Position numbers and translations under genes: made by a program. The notes below the pieces were generated by a model. It was given only the letters and a program-made list of their open reading frames with translations, had not been told where the DNA came from and searched no databases. Source: an uncultured Endozoicomonas sp. (GTDB taxonomy: Bacteria; Pseudomonadota; Gammaproteobacteria; Pseudomonadales; Endozoicomonadaceae). From it: a DNA stretch of 42,296 nt. The stretch's first letter is position 1. Every line of letters begins with the position of its first letter. The stretch spans positions 1-42,296 of the forward strand of contig NZ_CANMAO010000036.1 of assembly GCF_947495845.1 (NCBI RefSeq), given 5' to 3'. Of the stretch, positions 1 to 6,799 are shown one piece after another.

Positions 1-324
1 TCCACAGGCAGTGGTAATGGCATAGGCTCTGGATCATCCACAGGCAGTGGTAATAGCGTAGGCTCTGGATCATCCACAGGCAGTGGTAATGGCATAGGCT
101 CTGGATCATCCACAGGCAGTGGTAATGGCATAGGCTCTGGATCATCCACAGGCAGTGGTAATAGCGTAGGCTCTGGATCATCCACAGGCAGTGGTAATGG
201 CGTAGGCTCTGGATCATCCACAGGCAGTGGTAATAGCGTAGGCTCTGGATCATCCACAGGCAGTGGTAATAGCGTAGGCTCTGGATCATCCACAGGCAGT
301 GGTAATGGCGTAGGCTCTGACTGA
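1..324. repeat. 36-bp in-frame tandem repeat, nine units
   Basis: Nine head-to-tail 36-bp units begin at 1, 37, 73, 109, 145, 181, 217, 253 and 289. The last one degenerates at its right end, and the array probably continues beyond the left edge. On the minus strand each unit encodes one 12-residue period. Three unit types differ at only two base positions and give EPMPLP (units 1, 3, 4), EPTLLP (2, 5, 7, 8) and EPTPLP (6, 9). The near-identity shows recent expansion or homogenisation. There are no unique spacers, so it is not a CRISPR array. Confidence 0.95.
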
Positions 325-977
325 GGTTCAGGTTCAGGCAGTGGATACCATTTTTGTACACCGTCAATATCAAGTCGACTCAGCTTGCCATCACCGGTAT
401 ACCCAGGAGTACAATAGTTCATAACGGAGTTGGGATCATACTCTGTTAAGTACACATCACCATCGCCACCTTGGGGCTCAGCATCGCACTCCGGCGGGGT
501 ATCACCACGGTTCTGCTCATGCGCAAAACCGATGGCATGTCCAAACTCATGTACAGTGATTGCATTGATACAGTATTGACGACGACTCTGACACGCAGTG
601 CTCCATTCCTCGAAGGTGAGGTTCAGCACCATTCCATTTTTTAGGCCGTCGAGGTCACTCCCCAACCCTTTAACATGAGGACCAGTATCTTCAATTTTAA
701 TTCTGATACCCAGACTGCCAGCTTCACAAGTCCCCCAACCGGTAAAAGTAAGTCCGGAATGACGCCCCCAAGTCGTATCAATCGCTTCTTTTACCCAGGC
801 CCTTTCGGTTTTATCTGTATTTTTTGGATCAGCATTTGGATTTTCCCAACATACCGGGATTTCAGTGATTTCCCACATTGCAGATGTTAAGCCAAAAATT
901 CTGCTCTCAATTGCATTGGTAGGGCTACAGATGAAAAAAAGTAATACCGAAAAAAAAGAAACCTTCCATTGGTTCAT
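1..977 (-). CDS. Secreted metzincin zinc metalloprotease with Pro-rich repeat tail (3' end outside window)
   Basis: I translated this by hand from the ATG at 977; the frame stays open to the left edge (at least 325 codons), so the C-terminus is missing. Residues 1-22 form a signal peptide ending in TNA. Residues 143-153 read HEFGHAIGFAH, the HExxHxxGxxH zinc site of metzincins, and SVMNY at 184-188 is the Met-turn. The catalytic domain is therefore about 190 residues and contains several cysteines. From about residue 212 it passes into Pro/Glu-rich sequence and then 12-residue repeats of the type DPEPTLLPLPVD. A GAGGAA Shine-Dalgarno lies just before the start, inside the end of the upstream gene. 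By family this is a secreted endopeptidase; its substrate and exact family (astacin-like or M10-like) are not known. Confidence 0.85.
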   Translation of the reverse strand, partial: MNQWKVSFFSVLLFFICSPTNAIESRIFGLTSAMWEITEIPVCWENPNADPKNTDKTERAWVKEAIDTTWGRHSGLTFTGWGTCEAGSLGIRIKIEDTGPHVKGLGSDLDGLKNGMVLNLTFEEWSTACQSRRQYCINAITVHEFGHAIGFAHEQNRGDTPPECDAEPQGGDGDVYLTEYDPNSVMNYCTPGYTGDGKLSRLDIDGVQKWYPLPEPEPQSEPTPLPLPVDDPEPTLLPLPVDDPEPTLLPLPVDDPEPTPLPLPVDDPEPTLLPLPVDDPEPMPLPLPVDDPEPMPLPLPVDDPEPTLLPLPVDDPEPMPLPLPV

Positions 978-983
978 TGCGAC

Positions 984-1382
984 TTATTCCTCATCGACAG
1001 GGCACCACTGACCATTTACACAAAGGTCTGGAGGAATTTGGTGGTACTGATATTCATTGCCTTTATAGATAAAAGATTCTAGATCATCGGAGAATTTGAA
1101 TTCTGATGAGTCAAACTCTTTCTGAATGGGGTTATCATTACACAGTGATTGCCAGACTAATACTTTACCATCGAGAAACTCAATCCGATCTCTCCATGAT
1201 TTTATATAGGGTGCACCCGGTGCAAATGCTCTACAAATATAACCTTCTTCAAAAAAATAATAACTTCTACCGGCAATATCTCTTTCATACACTTTTGCTC
1301 CATGGTCTTCCTCACACCCAGAAGCACTAATCGAAACAGCTCCAACAAAAACAAGCATTAACAATATTAATTTATTTATCAT
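984..1382 (-). CDS. Small exported Cys-containing protein coupled to the metalloprotease
   Basis: 132 residues with an N-terminal hydrophobic segment (about 1-20) ending in SASGC, so it is either a lipoprotein with a weak lipobox or a cleaved periplasmic protein. The mature part is acidic and aromatic and has four further cysteines (C49, C81, C121 and C127), which may form disulfides. No family was recognised. Its stop lies 6 nt before the start of the downstream metalloprotease, whose ribosome-binding site is inside this gene, so the two are very probably co-transcribed and translationally coupled. A role as folding partner or inhibitor of the protease is suggested only by position. Confidence 0.7.
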   Translation of the reverse strand: MINKLILLMLVFVGAVSISASGCEEDHGAKVYERDIAGRSYYFFEEGYICRAFAPGAPYIKSWRDRIEFLDGKVLVWQSLCNDNPIQKEFDSSEFKFSDDLESFIYKGNEYQYHQIPPDLCVNGQWCPVDEE

Positions 1383-1527
1383 AGGGAACCCTTAATCATT
1401 TACCAGGGTAGGAAAAATCAATTACCGAGCATTCAACAAATGCATGAAATATAATTATTATGGCACGGGCATTAATTAAAACCATACAATAAGCTTAAAT
1501 TTCTTATTTCAGAAAAGATACGACCAA

Positions 1528-1938
1528 ATGAATAGATTCCTCATGATCACAATGCTTATCATCCCATTGTCAGGGATAGCCGACACTGTTTACAAGTGGA
1601 AAGATAAAAGAGGTGTCACTAATTTTTCTAGCCAGCCAAAGTACAAACAAGAACAAAAACAAAAACAAAAACAAAAACAAACACACAGTGCTGGTCAAAA
1701 TTTTGACGCATACAGCAAGCAACCTATAAACCAGATAAATAGAGTAAAGGATAAATCTTCTTACTGCGATTCATTAGACATTTTCATTTCTGTTTTACGT
1801 GGGGAAGTAGATTTGGCTATTGAAATAAAAAACCCTGATGGGCAATATCAAATAATAAATCCTGAAGAAAGAGAATCTGCCATCAAAAGTATTTCTAAAG
1901 AATCTAAAGAAAAATGCATTCAACCTCATCAGATATAA
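1528..1938 (+). CDS. DUF4124-type exported protein with Lys-Gln repeat
   Basis: 136 residues. A signal peptide (about 1-18, ending near GIADT) is followed by a DUF4124-like segment, VYKWKDKRGVTNFSSQP, comparable with the usual YKWxDxxGxxxFSxxP. Next comes a low-complexity KQ stretch encoded by a hexanucleotide repeat. The C-terminal part, from SYCDSL to KEKCI, contains two cysteines and matches the C-terminal part of the protein at 2335-2598 in spacing and many residues (SYC, GE, E.KN..G.Y, ..EER, ..CI). The function of DUF4124 is not established. It is likely periplasmic or envelope-located, and it is the intact member of a local paralogous pair. Confidence 0.75.
   Translation: MNRFLMITMLIIPLSGIADTVYKWKDKRGVTNFSSQPKYKQEQKQKQKQKQTHSAGQNFDAYSKQPINQINRVKDKSSYCDSLDIFISVLRGEVDLAIEIKNPDGQYQIINPEERESAIKSISKESKEKCIQPHQI
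1654..1682 (+). repeat. Hexanucleotide (aaaaac) repeat encoding KQ dipeptides
   Basis: About four to five copies of aaaaac lie inside the DUF4124 gene. Each copy adds Lys-Gln, so slippage changes linker length without a frameshift. The linker separates the DUF4124 segment from the Cys-containing C-terminal domain. Confidence 0.8.
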
Positions 1939-1992
1939 ATAGGGGTACCAAAATATATTTTGATAACCCTATGTCTTTAAATAACGACTTTT

Positions 1993-2327
1993 TTAATCCC
2001 CAACTCCATAAAAGTCTTTATATTTGACCTGAAATACTCTCCCCCTCCAATAAAATTCAAGAGAATTCTTAGATTCTATTTCAGACTTCTCGTCCAATTT
2101 AAGCTCAATATTTCGAACAACAGAGAAATCATTCCACTTAATTATGGAGCGACCTTGTAAAAGCTGCTCTGGCATAAATGCTACACCGGCAGAATGTGCG
2201 GTTAATGCTTTACCTTCATGACAATAGAAGCCTCCTGCTGCACAGGACTCATAGATAACACTATATTTATCATTACCCAGGCTAGGGAATATGCGAATAA
2301 GTCCTCTTTCCCAAAACCAGCTTCAGT
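1993..2327 (-). pseudogene. Broken minus-strand reading frame lacking a 5' end
   Basis: The frame is open from just after a stop near 2327 down to the stop at 1993 (about 110 codons). The first ATG is only at 2175, which would give a 60-residue product. The upstream part still reads like protein (GLIRIFPSLGNDKYSV, then ESCAAGGFYCHEGKALTAH) and runs smoothly into the ATG-led part, which ends FYWRGRVFQVKYKDFYGVGD. I read this as the 3' part of a gene whose start was lost at the inverted duplication at 2280-2380. No family was recognised. It could instead be a short real gene starting at 2175, but no ribosome-binding site is visible there. Confidence 0.45.
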
Positions 2328-2380
2328 GATACCAATGGCTTCTGAAGTTGAGTCAGGACTTATTCGCACCTTCCTTAGCC
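2280..2380. repeat. Inverted duplication, 26-bp arms (14 bp perfect)
   Basis: Arms at 2280-2305 and 2355-2380 are reverse complements with three mismatches. The inner 14 bp (2292-2305 and 2355-2368) is perfect. A second nested pair, CTTCAG at 2321-2326 and CTGAAG at 2342-2347, sits around the centre. Reading outward, both arms encode GLIR(I/T)F in the frames of the two flanking genes, so the palindrome joins two divergently oriented related coding fragments. Confidence 0.8.
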
Positions 2381-2598
2381 CAAAGGATCAGAAACAGATT
2401 CCTGTGTCATTAACCAGGCTGAATGATCAAGACTCTTATTGTAAGACCCTAAGTAACTTCATGAAGGTCATGAACGGTGAGTTAGAGATGTTAGTTGAAG
2501 TTAAGAATGTCGGGGGCAATTATCAGGAGCTCAGTGCTGAAGAACGTATGCAAGAAGCCAAAGCAATTCGCAAAGAGTTCAACAGCGTTTGCATATAA
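2335..2598 (+). CDS. Truncated paralogue of the DUF4124 protein (C-terminal domain only)
   Basis: The frame is open from 2218, but its first part is antisense to the broken minus-strand frame. The plausible native part starts at the ATG at 2335 (MASEVESGLIRTF). The segment from SYCKTL to NSVCI aligns with the C-terminal domain of the gene at 1528, keeping the SYC and terminal Cys, the GE(V/L) motif and the EER motif. The signal peptide and DUF4124 segment are missing and no good Shine-Dalgarno is seen, so this may be a decayed duplicate whose 5' part was replaced by the inverted duplication. Confidence 0.5.
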   Translation: MASEVESGLIRTFLSPKDQKQIPVSLTRLNDQDSYCKTLSNFMKVMNGELEMLVEVKNVGGNYQELSAEERMQEAKAIRKEFNSVCI

Positions 2599-2622
2599 AA
2601 CAGGTCGTTATGGGCTTTCTGG

Positions 2623-2886
2623 CTACTCTGACCACGGCATCTCAGGCAGTAAGCCCAGATGCCTCTCATAGCGCTCCAAGTTGAACGCTGAACCATTATT
2701 CACAACATCATCCAGCTCAACGCACAATGCACAGGCGATATACTCAATCGCCTCTTCTCGCTCAATACCTTCCAGCATTAAGCGCATTAGCGTCTCTTTC
2801 ACTCGTGGTGGATTATTTTCTGCCAACTGATTTTCAACAATCTCAGTGACCTCTTCACCACCCATTACATCATCGTTCTCAGCCAT
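2623..2886 (-). CDS. Small acidic hypothetical protein
   Basis: 87 residues from the ATG at 2886, preceded by GGAG seven bases upstream; a GTG one codon earlier is less likely. The protein is cytoplasmic, acidic and mostly helical. A central segment, PPRVKETLMRLMLEGIEREEA, is followed by EYIACALCVELDDV, and the protein ends LLPEMPWSE. Similar short proteins occur widely in gammaproteobacteria, but I cannot name the family. It is transcribed away from the GST gene. Confidence 0.65.
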   Translation of the reverse strand: MAENDDVMGGEEVTEIVENQLAENNPPRVKETLMRLMLEGIEREEAIEYIACALCVELDDVVNNGSAFNLERYERHLGLLPEMPWSE

Positions 2887-3071
2887 CACAACACTCCAGA
2901 AACTATGCCAAAGCCTATAAAAACCGGCATTTTATCGATAAACAACAGACGTTTTCTATCTTTGTCTCACTTCTTATTACTGGAAGGTTATTACTGACAG
3001 ATTTCCCTTGCGACTTCAGTAGAATGAGAGTACGAATAACATTTTTCGTTCAGGCAAACAGGAGGCCGCCT

Positions 3072-3671
3072 GTGTACAAAGTCTACGGAGATGCCCAATC
3101 CGGTAACTGTTACAAAATCAAGCTCCTCATGAACCACCTTGGTGTTGAGAGTGAATGGGAGCACGTTAATATACTTGGTGGTGGCACTCATACCGATGAG
3201 TTTCTGGCCATGAACCCCAATGGCAAAATCCCGGTCATCCAGTTGCCTGATGGCAGATATCTTTGGGAATCCAACGCCATTCTCAATTACCTGGCCGACG
3301 GTACTGACTATCTACCATCTGACCCTTTCCTGCGGGCAAAAGTTCTCGAATGGCAGTTCTTTGAGCAGTACAGCCATGAGCCTTACATCGCCACAGCCCG
3401 TTTCATCGTGAAGTATCTTGGCCGCCCCAAGAAGCACGAAGCTGCCTTGCAGGCGAAAAAGGCCAGTGGATACACAGCATTACAGGTGATGGAAACCCAT
3501 CTGGAACACAATGATTGGCTGGTTGGCGAACATATAACTATTGCTGATATATGTCTCTACGGTTATACCCATGTAGCGCCAGAAGGTGGCTTCGGTCTTA
3601 CCGATTTTCCATTTATTGTGGCATGGCTGAAGCGGGTCCGTGAGCATCCGAAGCACGTAAAAATGGGCTAA
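3072..3671 (+). CDS. Glutathione S-transferase
   Basis: 199 residues from a GTG start at 3072, chosen because a perfect AGGAGG (3060-3065) lies six bases upstream; an in-frame ATG at 3024 has no such site. The N-terminal thioredoxin-like domain (about 1-78) has Ser10 in DAQSGNCYK as the likely glutathione-activating residue, the cis-Pro loop NGKIPVIQL, and the glutathione-binding WESNAIL. The helical C-terminal domain has the N-capping motif ITIADICLYGYTH. It conjugates or reduces small electrophiles with glutathione in the cytoplasm; the substrate class cannot be read from the sequence. It stands alone upstream of pyrF. Confidence 0.9.
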   Translation: MYKVYGDAQSGNCYKIKLLMNHLGVESEWEHVNILGGGTHTDEFLAMNPNGKIPVIQLPDGRYLWESNAILNYLADGTDYLPSDPFLRAKVLEWQFFEQYSHEPYIATARFIVKYLGRPKKHEAALQAKKASGYTALQVMETHLEHNDWLVGEHITIADICLYGYTHVAPEGGFGLTDFPFIVAWLKRVREHPKHVKMG

Positions 3672-3795
3672 ATCAATCCATTAGCCATCACAATTGGCTT
3701 CTTGATTCCCCGTAACAGCCTGCGGTGTAGGTAAAGGCGCCGGATGCTGTTACACTTCCCGCTCAGCAAATACAGTCATTACGCTGAGGTTACAA

Positions 3796-4623
3796 ATGGG
3801 GTTTCTTGATCAGATTCATGCTGCCATGGAGAAAAACAACTCTCTGCTGTGTGTAGGCCTCGACCCTTCTCCAGAACGTTTCCCATCAGCCATTGCTGGC
3901 GGTGAGCAGTCTATTTTTGAATTCAACAAAGCCATTATTGATGCCACTGCGGATCTGGTCTGTTCTTATAAGCCGCAAGCGGCCTATTACCATGCCTGTG
4001 GCGCGGAAGATCAGCTGGCCAAAACCATCGCTTATATCCACTCAGAGTATCCTGGCATCCCAGTGATTCTGGACTCCAAGCGGGGGGATATCGGCAGCAC
4101 CGCCAGTCAATATGCCATTGAAGCTTTTGATCGTTATCAGGCGGATGCGGTTACTGTGAACCCTTATATGGGCATCGATACCATTGAGCCCTTCACAACT
4201 TACGCTGATAAGGGCGTTGTTGTGCTCTGCCGAACTTCGAATCCGGGTGCAGCGGCAATCCAGAATCTAAAGATTCAGAAGGACGACGGTAATTCAGCAC
4301 TGCTTTACGAAGTCATCGCCAAAATGTGCCAGCAGGACTGGAACCAAAATAACAATGTCCTACTCGTTGTCGGTGCCACCAATCCTGCAGAACTTAAGTG
4401 TATACGTGAACTGACCGGTGATATGACGTTCTTGGTTCCCGGTTTAGGGGCTCAGGGTGGTGATGTAGAGGCCACGGTGAAAAGCGGGCTGAACAGCGAA
4501 GGAAAAGGTATTATCGTCAACTCCTCCCGGGGCATCATTTACGCCAGCAGCGGAGACGATTTTGCAGAGGCAGCAAGACAGGCAGCCATTGAGCTTCGTG
4601 ACGAAGTGAATCAATACCGATAA
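3796..4623 (+). CDS. pyrF: Orotidine 5'-phosphate decarboxylase (long, type 2 form)
   Basis: 275 residues. It decarboxylates OMP to UMP, the last step of de novo pyrimidine synthesis. LLCVGLDPSPERFP at 17-30 opens the barrel and LDSKRGDIGSTA at 92-103 carries the catalytic Asp-Lys-Asp network (Lys95). VPGLGAQGGD and the NSSRGI segment near the C-terminus form the phosphate-binding end. At 275 residues it belongs to the longer subfamily rather than the roughly 245-residue E. coli form. GAGGT lies six bases before the ATG. An 8-bp inverted repeat (3712-3719 and 3746-3753) sits in the leader, and the gene is followed by a strong hairpin. Confidence 0.95.
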   Translation: MGFLDQIHAAMEKNNSLLCVGLDPSPERFPSAIAGGEQSIFEFNKAIIDATADLVCSYKPQAAYYHACGAEDQLAKTIAYIHSEYPGIPVILDSKRGDIGSTASQYAIEAFDRYQADAVTVNPYMGIDTIEPFTTYADKGVVVLCRTSNPGAAAIQNLKIQKDDGNSALLYEVIAKMCQQDWNQNNNVLLVVGATNPAELKCIRELTGDMTFLVPGLGAQGGDVEATVKSGLNSEGKGIIVNSSRGIIYASSGDDFAEAARQAAIELRDEVNQYR

Positions 4624-4636
4624 CCAGCATTGAAAA

Positions 4637-4670
4637 GGCTCGCTTGCCGAAAGTATCCAGCAAGCGAGCC
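4637..4670 (-). terminator. Hairpin between convergent pyrF and HAD genes
   Basis: Perfect 11-bp stem (4637-4647 with 4660-4670) and a 12-nt loop. On the minus strand the stem is followed by TTTT, so it serves best as the terminator of the HAD gene; it may also stop pyrF transcription. Confidence 0.7.
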
Positions 4671-4719
4671 TAGCTTATCGGTTATCAACCAACTTCAGTT
4701 TCGAAGCAGTCCTTATTCA

Positions 4720-5574
4720 TCAGTCGGACTTTCCAAACTCTTGCTGAAACCCGGCATTATCCAACTCATCTGTAAGAATATAGTCAATAACGTGCAATAC
4801 GCCTTCGTGATTATTGCCCGGCGCTTTATATCGGGCAACGGATTGAACGTGGTGGTTCGCATTGTCCATGGCAAAACTAAAGGCGGCCTTTTCCAACATC
4901 TCCATATCATTGCCACTGTCGCCAAAAGCGGCAATTTCATGATCAGCAATGCCCCATTGTTCCTGAAGCAACTGAATGCCATGGGCTTTATGGATGCCGG
5001 GCATAATCAGATCCATCCATTCGTGACCACTGGTAACAGGCACAAGAACATCACCCAGTTGCTCATTGGCTTGAGCCAATACCGCATCGTGAATGTCAGC
5101 CGGCATTCGCAAGGCTATTTTAATAGCCGTGTCGTTTATATCCCCGTAGCTGTTGATGGCTTCATGGTGCTGATAATACTTGTTAGCATTCGACAGATCT
5201 TCAGCACTGGCGGTGTTCAGAATATAAGCGCCATTGCGACCACAGATAACCGCACTCACCTGTTCCAGACGTTCCAGAAACTGATAAGCCCTTGTCATGA
5301 TGCTGTTGGGGATTTCTCCAACATACAACTCCCGTTGTCCATCGTGAACATAACCGCCATTGTCGGCGACATAGGCGATATCATTGAAGTCGTCGTCAAA
5401 GTAGGATTTCAGCTTGGTGTATTGATTACCACTGGCCACAACAAAGCGTATGCCTTTTTCTTTTAACGCTTGGTATTGTTGTATAAACCGTTGGCGATTG
5501 TAGGTTTTGTTGTCACAAAGAAACGTGCCATCCATATCGACAGCAATCAGTTTAATACGGGAGCTATCTGCCAT
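4720..5574 (-). CDS. HAD-superfamily phosphatase, Cof/SupH type (subfamily IIB)
   Basis: 284 residues. Motif I is VDMDGTFL (DMDGT at 13-17, with the Asp nucleophile and the acid/base Asp). Motif II is VVASGNQY (about 45-52), and motif IV is FGDSGNDMEML near residue 217, with the metal-binding aspartates. The C2-type cap lies between motifs II and III. Family members (YbjI, SupH, YidA) dephosphorylate sugar phosphates and related small metabolites in the cytoplasm; the actual substrate cannot be told here. No clear Shine-Dalgarno precedes the ATG. It is convergent with pyrF and shares its terminator hairpin. Confidence 0.88.
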   Translation of the reverse strand: MADSSRIKLIAVDMDGTFLCDNKTYNRQRFIQQYQALKEKGIRFVVASGNQYTKLKSYFDDDFNDIAYVADNGGYVHDGQRELYVGEIPNSIMTRAYQFLERLEQVSAVICGRNGAYILNTASAEDLSNANKYYQHHEAINSYGDINDTAIKIALRMPADIHDAVLAQANEQLGDVLVPVTSGHEWMDLIMPGIHKAHGIQLLQEQWGIADHEIAAFGDSGNDMEMLEKAAFSFAMDNANHHVQSVARYKAPGNNHEGVLHVIDYILTDELDNAGFQQEFGKSD

Positions 5575-5670
5575 TCGTTGTTTATCTCTGCAAGCAGTGA
5601 AAGGTTCCCCAACAAACTACTTTACCTTATCTCCATCTGAAATAAGGATAACTACCTTCCAACACCCTCT

Positions 5671-5702
5671 GCTCTCTTGTGCATAACTCTGCACAAGAGA
5701 GC
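5671..5702. terminator. Hairpin downstream of porin fragment (copy 1)
   Basis: Perfect 13-bp stem (GCTCTCTTGTGCA and its complement) with a 6-nt loop, identical to the hairpin at 10023-10054. Neither side has a clear T-run, so its efficiency as a terminator is uncertain. Confidence 0.5.
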
Positions 5703-5721
5703 AAAACCACGCTATTTCGAT

Positions 5722-5939
5722 CTAAAAATAATACCGTGCCTGCAAAACAGCTCGGTCATCAACATCGTCACCATCCATGTCAGTACTGTTTTCAAACACA
5801 TAAGTACCTGAAAGTTGTAGTGGCCCCGTCGTATATACCAGCCCAACCGGGTAGTACTCTACTTCACCTTCACCCGCAGCACTGCTCTTATCCTTTAATT
5901 GGTTATAACCCGTTTCTATTTTCAGGTTGTCCTGAAACT
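5722..5939 (-). pseudogene. Porin C-terminal fragment
   Basis: Minus-strand codons correspond to the last part of the intact porin at 10074-11135, from FQDNLKIETGYNQ through to the final ARYYF and TAG stop at 5722. One substitution (GSAAGEG to SSAAGEG) is visible. There is no start, signal peptide or upstream barrel, so it cannot make a functional protein. It is fused at 5939/5940 to an insA remnant on the same strand. Confidence 0.9.
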
Positions 5940-6179
5940 ATGCGTGAGCTGCACAATCTGCTCGTGAGTTCCTGGCTGGTTAGCGTTGTAGGGGTAGTCC
6001 AGCTGAAAGGTTTTATTGCAACAGCGGCAAATAAATCGTTGTAGCCCTGATCTGGCTTTCCTGTTTCTGACAATATCATCAGTTGTACGACAATGAATAC
6101 GTTTAACTTCAACAAAAGTCATGAAAGTACAAAACAAAACTAGCAGAATAGCAGGCTTTACTGATGTTTCACCTCCACC
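5940..6179 (-). mobile_element. IS1-family remnant (left end with insA N-terminus)
   Basis: The minus-strand frame from the ATG at 6122 reads MTFVEVKRIHC and then RNRKARSGLQRFICRCCNKT and QPGTHEQIVQL. This matches the zinc-finger half of IS1 InsA (RNGxxxxGxQRxxCxxCxKT...QPGTH). After QIVQL the frame runs into porin sequence and stops at 5922. The HTH part of insA and all of insB are absent. A GGTGG-starting end near 6179 lies 57 bp before the ATG, the spacing expected in IS1, so it may be the true end of the element; I mark it as tentative. Confidence 0.75.
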
Positions 6180-6235
6180 AACTCTTCTGAACTTTTACCC
6201 TATGTAGTGGTCAAATTTATGGGTGCCCGAAATTT

Positions 6236-6799
6236 TTAATTATTAATTTGGTCTGCCAACCATGTCGCTGCGCCTACTAATGGGGCATTAGCAAACTCCC
6301 AATTATCGACCGTATTTTTTTCTTTGTTTTGAACGCCCCACCTAGGCATCATGAATAACGGTTTAGAAATAACAAGTCGGCTGGTTTCGTCAAACAAACC
6401 AGACAATTTTGCTTGCTCTATTGCTATTTCCAGAGAAGAAATTAAGCGATACTGCTTTTCAAGAATATCAGAATTTTCAGCAGGTATTCCTCTATATGGG
6501 GTTTCAGCAGCTATTTGAAAAAAAACTGCAAGGTTGGATGTCACCAAATAATAATGAAGAGCATAAGATTCCACACCATGCCCTGCATACCCTACTACCA
6601 GATAATCCTCTACGGGCTTACTCATGAACTCCTCCATGAACCATTGAATGCGCCAAGGAGAAGGAATATCAGTACGGTTAGAGTAATATTGAGAGTTGCT
6701 TATACAGCACAACTTATCACTCATTTCTCGAGGAATTGGAGGCAAGGGCATTTCCTGAGATAATAAGAGCTCCTCAATGCCAGCCACAGTATTATTCAT
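6236..6799 (-). CDS. Partner protein overlapping the kinase-like gene (hypothetical)
   Basis: 187 residues, no recognised domain, no signal peptide or membrane segment. A central segment, VGYAGHGVESYALHYYLV, followed by AVFFQIAAE, resembles small soluble bacterial proteins of unknown function, and the C-terminal part is mixed. The start overlaps the stop of the upstream kinase-like gene in an ATGA arrangement, with GAGAGG ahead of it, so translation is coupled and stoichiometry is probably linked. Such an order (large effector or toxin first, small soluble partner second) is typical for effector/chaperone or toxin/immunity pairs. That role is inference from layout only. Confidence 0.7.
   Translation of the reverse strand: MNNTVAGIEELLLSQEMPLPPIPREMSDKLCCISNSQYYSNRTDIPSPWRIQWFMEEFMSKPVEDYLVVGYAGHGVESYALHYYLVTSNLAVFFQIAAETPYRGIPAENSDILEKQYRLISSLEIAIEQAKLSGLFDETSRLVISKPLFMMPRWGVQNKEKNTVDNWEFANAPLVGAATWLADQINN

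Larger units (their letters stand above)
5670..5939. repeat. Direct repeat copy 1: duplicated 3' end of the porin gene
   Basis: This 270-bp block matches 10022-10291 in the same orientation with only about two mismatches seen (one gives Gly to Ser). It contains the last ~70 porin codons, the stop and the downstream hairpin. Identity ends sharply at 5939, where IS1-like sequence begins. The low divergence points to a recent event. Confidence 0.93.

Noticed and set aside
1-324. Regular 36-bp repeats that could suggest a CRISPR array
   Set aside because: The units are directly adjacent with no spacers and form an in-frame peptide repeat of the protease gene.
2218-2334. N-terminal extension of the truncated DUF4124 paralogue
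   Set aside because: These codons are antisense to the minus-strand fragment and share nothing with the paralogue; a later start is preferred.
4630-5466. 278-codon plus-strand open frame opposite the HAD gene
   Set aside because: It is the antisense of a protein with intact HAD motifs, and runs through the terminator hairpin.
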